Shown in pieces: positions 56,758 to 64,000 of a stretch of 64,000 bases of DNA. Origin of the DNA: Calothrix sp. NIES-3974 (GTDB taxonomy: Bacteria > Cyanobacteriota > Cyanobacteriia > Cyanobacteriales > Nostocaceae); assembly GCF_002368395.1 (NCBI RefSeq), contig NZ_AP018254.1, positions 868,001 to 932,000 of the forward strand, read 5' to 3'. The notes beneath the pieces were generated by a model that saw only the letters and a list, made by a program, of their open reading frames with translations, was not told the origin of the DNA and did no database searches. How positions within the stretch are numbered: position 1 is the first letter of the stretch; the number at the start of each line of letters is the position of its first letter. Both the position numbers and the translations under genes were made by a program.

Positions 56758-59442
56758 ATGATGACCAGAGTAGTAGTAAATCGCCGTTCTCAAAGTGAAG
56801 ATATCCGCTTGTCGATGCGGGTAGTAGAAGAAGCTGGGACAACAGCTGAACAAACACTCAGAACCCTTAGCAGCAGCAAAGAAGGCTTGGTGGAAAATGA
56901 TGCTTTATATCGTCTGAAAAAGTTCGGCAAAAACGAAGTCACCCACGAAAAACCTCCCACCTGGTATGGACAACTGTTGCAATCTTTTAATAATCCCTTT
57001 GTTTATATTTTGGTGGGGTTGGCCATCGTTTCCTATCTGACAGAAGACATGAAAGCAACCATTGTCCTCACCTTGATGGTTGTAATTAGTGGTGTGTTGC
57101 GCTTCGTACAAGAGTACCGCTCTACCCAAGCAGCAGAAAAACTCAAAGCACTAATTAGTACCACAGCTACCGTCACCCGTCGTCGGAGCTTAGAGAGTTC
57201 TGGACAAAAGCGGGAAATACCGATTGATCAACTAGTTCCCGGAGACATCATTCACCTTGCAGCAGGGGATATGATTCCTGCTGATGTACGTCTGATTTCA
57301 GCCAAAGACCTATTTGTTAGTCAAGCAGCATTGACTGGGGAAGCTTTACCCGTAGAAAAATATGATGCCGTCAAGAGTGGGGTAGGAAAGGAGACTGATT
57401 TAGCTCAAGACCAAGTAAGCTTTCTCGACTGTCCTACGATCTGCTTCATGGGTACAAATGTGATTAGCGGTACAGCCGTTGCCATTGTTGTGGCTACAGG
57501 CGATCGCACCTACTTTGGTTCCTTGGCTAAAAATATCGTCGGAAAGCGGGTTCTCACTAGCTTTGAGCAAGGGGTCAATCGGGTTAGTTGGCTACTAATT
57601 GGGTTTATGGCAGTCATGGTTCCGATTGTATTCCTGATCAACGGTATCACCAAAGGTAACTGGTTTGATGCTTTCCTATTTGGTATTTCCATTGCTGTTG
57701 GTTTGACCCCAGAAATGCTACCGATGATTGTCACAGCTAACCTCGCTAAAGGTTCTGTGATCATGGCAAAACAAAAAGTAGTCGTCAAAAGCCTCAATGC
57801 CATCCAAAACTTTGGAGCAATGGATGTATTGTGTACCGATAAAACGGGTACACTCACCCTCGATAAAATTATCCTGGAACGGCATTTGGATTTGCACGGT
57901 AATGAGGGTTTAGAAACTCTGGAATATGGCTATCTCAACAGCTACTACCAAACCGGGTTAAAAAATCTTCTCGATACAGCCGTTTTGGAACATGTAGAAT
58001 TGAAAACCAAATTGCGACCGGCAGAGAGATACATCAAATTTGATGAAATACCCTTTGATTTTGCCCGTCGGCGGATGTCTGTCGTCGTTGAAGAGCTTGA
58101 TAATCCATCGGGTAACAAGCACATTTTAATTTGCAAAGGTGCTGTTGAAGAAATCTTTAACATCTGCTCCCACGCTAAATATGGGGGTGTAATTACGCGG
58201 ATGAATGAATTTGTCCGCAGCGATGGGATGCGAGTTACCCAGCAATTAAACGCAGAGGGTTTCCGGGTAATTGCCGTTGCTTATAAGGAAATACCCATTC
58301 CCCAAGATAGTATCCCTAACTACGGTGTCAAAGATGAGTGTGATTTAATACTAGTGGGTTATCTAGCCTTTCTTGACCCACCAAAGGATAGTGCTTCCGA
58401 GGCAATTATGGCACTGCAAGAACACGGGGTAAATGTCAAAATTATTACTGGCGACAATGACATCGTAACTCGGAAAATCTGTCAAGAAGTGGGTTTAGAG
58501 ATTGACGGTATCCTCTTGGGTAGTCAGGTTGAGAAAATGAGCGATGAACAATTGGCAGATGTGGTAGACACGACTACCGTATTTGCCAAAATGTCCCCCA
58601 TTCAAAAAGCGCGGATTATCCGTGTCCTCAGAACCAAAGGTCATACCGTTGGTTATATGGGTGATGGGATTAACGACGCTGCTGCTTTGCGAGATGCGGA
58701 TGTGGGAATTTCTGTGGATACTGCTGTGGATATTGCCAAGGAATCCGCCGATATTATCTTGTTGGAAAAGAATCTGATGGTATTGGAGCGGGGTGTAATT
58801 GAAGGTCGTCGCACCTTTGGTAATATCCTCAAATATCTGAATATGACCGCTAGTTCTAACTTTGGTAACGTCTTCAGTGTCATGGGGTCAAGTGCGGTTC
58901 TACCCTTTTTACCCATGCAACCCATCCAACTTTTGACACAAAATTTACTTTACGATATCTCCCAAATTACCATCCCCTTTGACAACGTTGACAGAGACTT
59001 CCTGAGAAAACCGCAAAAGTGGAATGTTCCCAACATTGGACGATTCATGTTATTTATTGGTCCTGTGAGTTCGATTTTTGACTACGCGACCTTTATCGTC
59101 ATGTGGTTTGTTTTTGGTGCAGATACACCAGAAGAAATGAAACTCTTTAACTCCGGTTGGTTTGTGGTGGGGTTGCTCTCCCAAACCCTAATTGTGCATA
59201 TGATTCGCACATCCCGTTGGCCTTTTCTCCAAAGTACCGCCTCCCTACCCGTATTACTTTTAACAGCAGTGATTATGGTCACAGGTATGGCAATTCCCTT
59301 TACACCCCTAGGAACTGCTTTAGGTATGGTTCCCTTACCCCTGCACTATTTTGGTTGGTTATGGGCAATTTTAGGAGCCTATTGTTTGTTAACTCAAGCG
59401 GTCAAAATGTGGTACATCCGCATCTTTGGTAAATGGCTGTAA
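56758..59442 (+). CDS. mgtA: Magnesium-transporting P-type ATPase (MgtA type, P3B)
   Basis: An 894-residue inner-membrane pump, of standard MgtA length. GGGAGG lies just upstream of two ATG codons (56758, 56761). Motifs: ALTGEALPVEK (actuator TGE), DVLCTDKTGTLTLDK (phosphorylated Asp near 361), KGAVEEI (ATP site), and GDGINDAAALRDADVGISVDTAVDIAKESADIILLEK (hinge). ASSNFGNVFSVMGSSAVLPFLPMQPIQLLTQNLLYD is the Mg-type membrane segment. It imports Mg2+ driven by ATP. It lies between two small-protein genes and upstream of mgtE on the same strand. Confidence 0.95.
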   Translation: MMTRVVVNRRSQSEDIRLSMRVVEEAGTTAEQTLRTLSSSKEGLVENDALYRLKKFGKNEVTHEKPPTWYGQLLQSFNNPFVYILVGLAIVSYLTEDMKATIVLTLMVVISGVLRFVQEYRSTQAAEKLKALISTTATVTRRRSLESSGQKREIPIDQLVPGDIIHLAAGDMIPADVRLISAKDLFVSQAALTGEALPVEKYDAVKSGVGKETDLAQDQVSFLDCPTICFMGTNVISGTAVAIVVATGDRTYFGSLAKNIVGKRVLTSFEQGVNRVSWLLIGFMAVMVPIVFLINGITKGNWFDAFLFGISIAVGLTPEMLPMIVTANLAKGSVIMAKQKVVVKSLNAIQNFGAMDVLCTDKTGTLTLDKIILERHLDLHGNEGLETLEYGYLNSYYQTGLKNLLDTAVLEHVELKTKLRPAERYIKFDEIPFDFARRRMSVVVEELDNPSGNKHILICKGAVEEIFNICSHAKYGGVITRMNEFVRSDGMRVTQQLNAEGFRVIAVAYKEIPIPQDSIPNYGVKDECDLILVGYLAFLDPPKDSASEAIMALQEHGVNVKIITGDNDIVTRKICQEVGLEIDGILLGSQVEKMSDEQLADVVDTTTVFAKMSPIQKARIIRVLRTKGHTVGYMGDGINDAAALRDADVGISVDTAVDIAKESADIILLEKNLMVLERGVIEGRRTFGNILKYLNMTASSNFGNVFSVMGSSAVLPFLPMQPIQLLTQNLLYDISQITIPFDNVDRDFLRKPQKWNVPNIGRFMLFIGPVSSIFDYATFIVMWFVFGADTPEEMKLFNSGWFVVGLLSQTLIVHMIRTSRWPFLQSTASLPVLLLTAVIMVTGMAIPFTPLGTALGMVPLPLHYFGWLWAILGAYCLLTQAVKMWYIRIFGKWL

Positions 59443-59546
59443 GGATTTTGGATTTTAGATTTTGGATTTTGGATTACCCTGTTCAATCCACTTAAAATTC
59501 AAGTCCTATTGGAGCCATTGTAATTGAAACAAAGGAGGAATTGGTG

Positions 59547-59657
59547 ATGACACTTTTTCAAGCAATAGCTGCTGTTGGTCTATTTTTTGGCGCTTACTAC
59601 GGTTTGATTTATTTAGTTGTTGTTGTTTTCATGGGACAAGGAAAACGTGGGGTGTAA
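59547..59657 (+). CDS. 36-residue single-pass membrane peptide between mgtA and mgtE
   Basis: A strong AGGAGG is seven to nine bases before ATG 59547. The peptide begins MTLFQAIAAVGLFFG, continues with AYYGLIYLVVVVFMG and ends QGKRGV: one membrane helix with a positively charged cytoplasmic end. Its place just after a Mg2+ P-type ATPase recalls the small regulators MgtS and MgtR of enterobacteria, but there is no sequence similarity that I can claim. A good candidate small protein. Confidence 0.6.
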   Translation: MTLFQAIAAVGLFFGAYYGLIYLVVVVFMGQGKRGV

Positions 59658-59659
59658 AC

Positions 59660-59800
59660 GTATAACCCACATTTGGAGCAAATCTCTAAAACTTTCAGGG
59701 AGTAGTCCGTGATGGGAGTAGAGACGACCCACCGGGTCGTCTGCAGGGGAGTAGTGGGAAAATCAACCCGTTACTCAAGGCTTATACGGGAGAGGAGAGA
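59660..59800. repeat. Diverged element of the CCCGGATTTCTCAC family with nested hairpin
   Basis: It has TCTAAAACTTTCAGGGAGTAG-like text, hairpin GTAGAGACGACCC-ACC-GGGTCGTCTGCAG (59718-59746) and AATCAACCCGTTACTCAAGG, as in the copy at 37166. The terminal repeats are degraded. Confidence 0.6.
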
Positions 59801-59936
59801 CTTCGTTTCCGCAGTTGTGACTCCACGACTTAATTCGGAAGCTGGAAAAAAAGGAATAGTGTTTTTTCTCTCCATCAATAAATTGAGGAACTTGCACCAT
59901 TAATTACGAATTACGAATTAGAAATGGAGATTGATG

Positions 59937-61313
59937 ATGGCTCAAAATGTTTTTAAAAACTTGTCTTTACAGCCTTCAGGTTTACAAGTTGCCAAGCAAA
60001 CTGTTAATCAATTAGAAGTCAGAGAATTAGTGCGATCGCTCAGTGAAATCGAACCCAAGAAACGGGTACTAGCTTTTCGGTTGTTGGACAAAAGTAAAGC
60101 GATCGCTGTTTTTGAAGAGTTGGCTCCCAATCAGCAAGCGGATTTGATTCGGGAGATGGAAAATCCAGAGGTAATTACCATTATCGAAGCTCTTGATCCG
60201 GATGATCGAGTCAAGCTGTTTGAAGAATTACCCGCTAAAATCGCCAAACGACTAATTGCCAACTTAAGTCCCCAAACCCGTGATGCGGTGAATTTACTTC
60301 TGGGTTATCCAGAACGCAGTGCTGGTAGACTAATGAGTCTGCGTTATCTTGCTGTGCATAACCATATCACCGTTGGTGCAGCTTTGGCTTCGGTGCGGGA
60401 ATCCCAACTACGGGATGATGAACTAGAGATGGTATTCCTGATTGACTCGGAGCGGTTTTATCGAGGATTTATCCGCACAGTGCGCTTGATCAAAGCCAAC
60501 CCTGATACACCAGTTGAAATGCTGCTTGATGGATCTAATGTTGCGATCCGCGCTACAGATCCAGAAATGAAAGCAGTACAAATGCTTAAAGATACCGACT
60601 TACCAGCTTTACCTGTAGTGGATAGTGAAGGACGACTGTTAGGGGATATCACCTTTGATGATGTGATTGACCTAATTCAAGAAGAAGCTACTGAAACTGC
60701 TTTATCCCAAGGTGGTGTGGGTAACTTATTATCCCGTGACAGGGTGTGGAGCGATCGCCTAGTTCGGGGTAGTATTTGGTACTCAGTTCGCCTGCGCATT
60801 TTATTCTTAATTATTACCCTGATAGGTGGAATGCTGGTTGGTGGACTAATTGAAAGGTTTGAGGAAATTTTAGAAGCTGTGGTAGCAGCAGCTATTTTTA
60901 TTCCTTTGGTTATGGATATGGGTGGGAATGTTGGTACTCAATCCACCACTATTTTTGCACGCGGACTCGCTTGGAATCATATTCAAACTAATCAAGTTAT
61001 TCCCTATTTGCTACGGGAAGTTCGCATTGGTGCAATGATTGGGTTAATTCTGGGAATAACTGCTGGAGCGATCGCCTACTTTTGGCAAGGTTTACCTAAT
61101 GGAGTACCTCTGCTAGGGTTGGCTGTGGGACTTTCTTTGTTTTGTGTAGTGACTTTAGGGGCTTTTTTGGGTGGAAGTTTACCCTGGATCATGTTGAAAT
61201 TAGGATTTGATCATGGTCCTGGAGCTGATCCTTTCATCACCACAATTAAAGACTTTACGGGTTTGTGGATTTACTTTTCCCTAGTCGGATTGCTGTTAGG
61301 GATTGAAAGTTAA
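59937..61313 (+). CDS. mgtE: Magnesium transporter MgtE
   Basis: A 458-residue protein. ATG 59937 is seven bases after GGAG; ATG 59934 and TTG 59931 are alternatives. The N domain (about 25-130) is a helical superhelix, followed by two CBS domains (for example MKAVQMLKDTDLPALPVVDSEGRLLGDITFDDVIDLI) and five membrane helices (from about 285), with PLVMDMGGNVGTQSTTIFARGLAW forming the pore region. It is a Mg2+ channel gated by cytosolic Mg2+. It follows mgtA on the same strand; a short repeat lies between them. Confidence 0.95.
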   Translation: MAQNVFKNLSLQPSGLQVAKQTVNQLEVRELVRSLSEIEPKKRVLAFRLLDKSKAIAVFEELAPNQQADLIREMENPEVITIIEALDPDDRVKLFEELPAKIAKRLIANLSPQTRDAVNLLLGYPERSAGRLMSLRYLAVHNHITVGAALASVRESQLRDDELEMVFLIDSERFYRGFIRTVRLIKANPDTPVEMLLDGSNVAIRATDPEMKAVQMLKDTDLPALPVVDSEGRLLGDITFDDVIDLIQEEATETALSQGGVGNLLSRDRVWSDRLVRGSIWYSVRLRILFLIITLIGGMLVGGLIERFEEILEAVVAAAIFIPLVMDMGGNVGTQSTTIFARGLAWNHIQTNQVIPYLLREVRIGAMIGLILGITAGAIAYFWQGLPNGVPLLGLAVGLSLFCVVTLGAFLGGSLPWIMLKLGFDHGPGADPFITTIKDFTGLWIYFSLVGLLLGIES

Positions 61314-61352
61314 AATCCTGACTCTATACAGATTCCCTTGATGAATATCATC

Positions 61353-61492
61353 ACCTGCATTTTTCATTCCTATCGCGGTAAGTCTTGAGTGACAGTTTCA
61401 TTTTCTTTCTACTCCCCTACAGACGTAGCATATTACGTCTGTACTCACTCCCTACTCCCTGCAATATTTTAGGGATTTGTGAGAAATCCGGG
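61353..61492. repeat. CCTGCATTTTTC-bounded element with nested hairpin
   Basis: It ends ATTTGTGAGAAATCCGGG, the canonical right end. Inside are TAAGTCTTGAGTGACAG, an ACAGACGTAGCA hairpin (61420-61444) and CTCCCTACTCCCTGC. Confidence 0.75.
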
Positions 61493-61576
61493 ATTATTAA
61501 CCATTATTTCGGTCTTGCATAATTCCTGTGTTCTCCCATCAAGAAAACTCTCTGTAAAAAGACCAGGAGAAAACCA

Positions 61577-61846
61577 ATGAACTTACAAGATTTTATTTGT
61601 CCGGTTTATACCTATCGTGGAGAACCGATTCCATCCCATCAAGAATTTAACACTCATTTGCAAATTTTTTGCTGTCGTGCTTCCTTGTTATGTTCACTTC
61701 AAACTAACGGCAAAATTTCACCAACTGATGCTCTACGACAATTAACAGAACTTTGGGAACAGCTACAACCCTACACAACTTTGATCGAAGATGAAGAGCG
61801 AAGCTCATCTATGAAAAAAGTCAATATTAATGAGTTCGATATATAA
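61577..61846 (+). CDS. Small protein of unknown function in the Mg locus
   Basis: An 89-residue protein with AGGAG seven bases before ATG 61577. It is soluble, with two adjacent cysteines (IFCCRASLLC) and an acidic end (TLIEDEERSS). Predicted helices are around ALRQLTELWEQLQPY. I do not recognise it. It lies 263 bp after mgtE and before another MgtE-like fragment, all on the plus strand. Confidence 0.6.
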   Translation: MNLQDFICPVYTYRGEPIPSHQEFNTHLQIFCCRASLLCSLQTNGKISPTDALRQLTELWEQLQPYTTLIEDEERSSSMKKVNINEFDI

Positions 61847-61867
61847 AATTGATGGTAGTCATTCCTA

Positions 61868-62019
61868 GTAGTTTGACAACCCAAAAATCTGCGGTTCGTA
61901 GTAGTAGCTCTAGTTCCAAAAAAGCTTTAATATCAAGGTGCTATACCCACATGGTTATCACAGAATAGCGTAACTACGAACCTTTTCTCACCCATCAAAA
62001 TTAATGTGGTCGAATACTA
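61868..62019 (+). repeat. MITE-like element, family A
   Basis: 152 bp, beginning TAGTTTGACAACCCA and ending ATTAATGTGGTCGAATACTA. It contains GTAGTAGCTCTAG, AAGCTTTAATATCAAGGTG and CTATACCCACATGG. It ends about 40 bp before the MgtE-N-like gene. Confidence 0.8.
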
Positions 62020-62059
62020 TCCCTAATTGACTTTATCTCAAAATACTGGGACTACATTT

Positions 62060-62392
62060 ATGTTGGATATTACCGAACAAATTGCTCACCATGTGAGTAT
62101 TTCTAAGTTAGCTCAATCCTTAACAGAAATAGATTTAGAACAGCGAATCTTGGCATTTCAATTATTTGGAGAAGGATTAGCGATCGCAGTGATTAACTAT
62201 CTGCCACTCACGGAGCAAATTACCTTACTACAAGCAATAGATGCTGTTGAACTGATTCGAGTATTGGAGATGATGGACGCAAGCGATCGCTCTCGATTAA
62301 TGGCAAGTTTACCAGATGAAGTCACAGCAAAATTAATGACCAAGTTGAAAGCAGAATTTCAAAGGAATCTACATTTGTTGTTCCACAAATAG
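62060..62392 (+). CDS. Stand-alone MgtE N-terminal domain protein
   Basis: A 110-residue protein from ATG 62060 (TTG 62027 adds 11). It aligns along its length with the N domain of the MgtE encoded upstream: SLTEIDLEQRILAFQLFGEG versus SLSEIEPKKRVLAFRLLDKS, AIAVINYLPLTEQITLLQAI versus AIAVFEELAPNQQADLIREM, and LDPDDRVKLFEELP versus MDASDRSRLMASLP. It lacks CBS and membrane parts. The MgtE N domain takes part in Mg2+ gating, so a free copy might modulate MgtE; it may also be a decayed duplicate. Confidence 0.75.
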   Translation: MLDITEQIAHHVSISKLAQSLTEIDLEQRILAFQLFGEGLAIAVINYLPLTEQITLLQAIDAVELIRVLEMMDASDRSRLMASLPDEVTAKLMTKLKAEFQRNLHLLFHK

Positions 62393-62544
62393 CAACCCGT
62401 GGAGCAGATGTCTTACCTGCGGTAGGTTATCACATCCGGTTATACACCTAATTATATCCGTGATGGCTGGAGATGTATTTTGGATAAATGCTTTGAATTA
62501 TAAATGCTTTGAATTATATAGTATGCAATTAACCGGACTTCATC

Positions 62545-62637
62545 GGGACTTACGCAATCACTACGCAGTTACGTAATTGCTACATCAAAGAAGGAATATC
62601 AAAGTCTTTTTTAATCGTATTAAGTGCGTAGGTCCTA
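62545..62637 (+). repeat. GGGACTTACGCA-bounded element (MITE-like)
   Basis: GGGACTTACGCAATC and TAAGTGCGTAGGTCCT are imperfect inverted ends, 93 bp apart; related to 34710-34852. Confidence 0.65.
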
Positions 62638-62661
62638 TTCATAAATAAGAGGGCAAATTTT

Positions 62662-63069
62662 ATGAGCAAAGTCATAACGCCGTTCACAAAGCGTAAAGCC
62701 TCCGGTTTATCGCTCCTATATTTAGGATTACAACGTAGTTATCGTCATCAACGGATGGCATTCCGACTGTATCAAGCTTTAGCTCAACGGGAAGTTTTGC
62801 CGGATAAACAGAAATTATGGCTCATCTTGGCGAGAAATGCCGAAAAATCTGCCGCTACCTACGCCATTAGGTTATTATGTTTAGATGCGAAACTACCCCA
62901 GGATTTAAACCATTGGAGCGATCGCATTTGCTATTGGTTGTTACTCAAGTGTAAACCTGAATGGGTAATTACTTGGGTTGAATGGCAACAACACAAAGAT
63001 GCGAGACTTTTTCTTCAACTCTGGAAACAGCTGCTGCAACAACCCTCAATCTGGATTTCTCACGAGTAA
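62662..63069 (+). CDS. Helical protein of unknown function at the end of the Mg island
   Basis: A 135-residue basic protein with GAGGG about eight bases before ATG 62662. It is rich in Arg, Lys, Gln and Trp, and mostly helical (SYRHQRMAFRLYQALAQRE, LWLILARNAEKSAATYAIRL). It has no recognised motif. The last codons (W I S H E stop) are read from a sequence resembling a terminal repeat (CTGGATTTCTCACGAGTAA), so the original C-terminus may have been different. Confidence 0.6.
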   Translation: MSKVITPFTKRKASGLSLLYLGLQRSYRHQRMAFRLYQALAQREVLPDKQKLWLILARNAEKSAATYAIRLLCLDAKLPQDLNHWSDRICYWLLLKCKPEWVITWVEWQQHKDARLFLQLWKQLLQQPSIWISHE

Positions 63070-63072
63070 TAT

Positions 63073-63155
63073 CGATTATCTTGTACTTTGAAATAAATGA
63101 AACTAGAGTAATCAACGGTTAAAGCCCCTGATATATAGCAAGCATTAGCGTAAAC
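63073..63155 (+). repeat. Partial copy of the 250-bp dispersed repeat
   Basis: TTTGAAATAAATGAAACTAG, GTAATCAACGGTTAAAGCC, CTGATATATAGC and ATTAGCGTAAAC match the first part of 54994-55253. The rest of the gap up to 63408 has nothing well supported. Confidence 0.75.
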
Positions 63156-63408
63156 GATATAATACCATTTCACTCAAATTTTGATACATTTTCTTCCCCT
63201 GCTCCCCGTCTGGTATCAACTCCAAAGTAAAACGGTATAACCTGAAATCAAGGGTATGGATGAGGAAAAATATAACTGGGAGAATAAATGCTTATATCAA
63301 AGGTCATATATTGCTTTTATGCTTTTTATTCCTCCGAAAGAAGACTGACAAGATTACATTTGGCTAGGATGCATGGGGTAGAAGATAAATAGCACCGATT
63401 AATTAATC

Positions 63409-63858
63409 ATGATTTTTAAATTACAAGCACCCACAACTACAAGTGCGATCGCGCTGGTATTCTCCAGTTTACTTGTGGGATGTGGGAATCCAGAACAACC
63501 CCAAGCAACTACTCCTCTTCCCCCAGCAGAACAAGCAGCACCTTCTCCTGTAACGCAAGTAAATTCTGAAAACATAAACACTAAAGATGCTGTGAACCGA
63601 TTACTGTCAACTCGTGAGTGTCCAGGTTGTAATCTCCGAGGTGCAAAGCTAGAACGTGCAGACCTTCAAGGTGTAAATCTAAGTAACGCTGATTTAACCG
63701 GTGCAGACCTGGAAAATGCAAATTTAACTAATGCCAACCTCCGAGGAGCCAACTTTACCAATGCGGATTTGGAAGATGCAAATTTAACCAACGCTGATGT
63801 GACTGGAGCCAATTTCCAAGGTGCTGATCTGGAAGGGGTAATCGGTTTGAGACGCTAG
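63409..63858 (+). CDS. Pentapeptide-repeat lipoprotein
   Basis: A 149-residue protein. The N-terminal hydrophobic part ends in LLVGCGN, a lipobox. A Pro/Gln-rich linker follows, then the segment NRLLSTRECPGCNLRGA with two Cys, and about 13 pentapeptide repeats of the A(D/N)Lxx type (LERADLQGVNLSNADLTGAD...), which form a right-handed square helix. Such secreted lipoproteins are common in filamentous cyanobacteria; function is unknown. It is separated from the Mg island by 340 bp of repeat-rich DNA. Confidence 0.88.
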   Translation: MIFKLQAPTTTSAIALVFSSLLVGCGNPEQPQATTPLPPAEQAAPSPVTQVNSENINTKDAVNRLLSTRECPGCNLRGAKLERADLQGVNLSNADLTGADLENANLTNANLRGANFTNADLEDANLTNADVTGANFQGADLEGVIGLRR

Positions 63859-64000
63859 CAACTTGAGACATATGGTATAATTCAAGCATACGGGAGACAG
63901 GGTACAGAATAAAGCCCTACAAGCGGTTTTGAACAAACCTTGATGGTAGAACGTAAGTTTTTAAAAACCGCAATGAAATCACAACCTATGGATGATTTGC

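Noticed and set aside
63256-63348. 30-codon frame before the pentapeptide lipoprotein
   Set aside because: It has only a weak, too-close AAGGG and no recognisable character; chance occurrence is likely in AT-rich DNA.
1-64000. Frequent GCGATCGC octamers as regulatory sites
   Set aside because: These are HIP1 sites spread through cyanobacterial genomes, inside and outside genes; used only as evidence of taxonomy.
1-64000. tRNA or rRNA genes
   Set aside because: No cloverleaf with a T-loop GGTTCGAATCC-like arm and no rRNA sequence could be recognised by eye.

Overview
The window is chromosomal DNA from a filamentous (Nostocales-type) cyanobacterium. The evidence is many GCGATCGC (HIP1) octamers, a cluster of chlorophyll-binding IsiA/Pcb (CP43-like) antenna genes with flavodoxin, a giant Ser/Thr-kinase/AAA/GAF/histidine-kinase hybrid, a two-partner-secretion exoprotein, a pentapeptide-repeat lipoprotein, phosphoketolase, and intergenic regions crowded with short dispersed repeats. 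The genus is not claimed; no rRNA, tRNA or CRISPR was found.

Layout. 1-1.7 kb: an AT-rich pair, a methyltransferase (cut by the window edge) and a HisC-like aminotransferase. 1.9-8 kb: a multidomain signalling kinase broken by an IS630-family element, with a deletion at the IS right end. 8-17 kb: metal-binding lipoprotein, haemagglutinin-like exoprotein, small OB-like protein, membrane-tailed subtilase. 17-24.6 kb: small membrane protein, PIG-V-like mannosyltransferase, ThiD, a 1040-residue repeat membrane protein, LOG-family protein. 24.9-26.9 kb: a two-gene Septu-type (PtuA/PtuB) anti-phage defence locus. 27.3-32.8 kb: iron-stress light-harvesting region, with isiA and a Pcb gene leftward, two Pcb genes and flavodoxin isiB rightward, and a good Fur-box candidate between them. 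33-41.5 kb: polysaccharide deacetylase, M23 peptidase, NrtA/NrtB-like transporter pair without an ATPase, delta-9 desaturase, a TetR regulator fused to a degenerate tyrosine-recombinase-like domain, and a TPR protein. 42-50 kb: SDH/ClpP-fold protease, WD40 protein, a complete second copy of the IS630 element, FAD monooxygenase, TrmB. 50.9-54.9 kb: pyruvate kinase and phosphoketolase. 55.7-63.1 kb: a same-strand magnesium-transport island (MgtA P-type ATPase, MgtE, a stand-alone MgtE N-domain and several very small proteins). The window ends with a pentapeptide-repeat lipoprotein.

Themes. (1) Iron limitation: IsiA/Pcb antennae and flavodoxin replace iron-rich components and probably share Fur control. 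(2) Magnesium homeostasis: two unrelated transporters with small partner-like proteins. (3) Membrane lipid control: desaturase and divergent TetR gene with two near-identical 17-bp dyads between them. (4) Genome plasticity: two nearly identical IS630 copies in direct orientation 44.5 kb apart, and at least six families of dispersed repeats. One is a hairpin family with a conserved outer stem that sits just 3' of many genes and sometimes supplies their stop codon. All functional calls come from reading motifs by eye; no database search was run.
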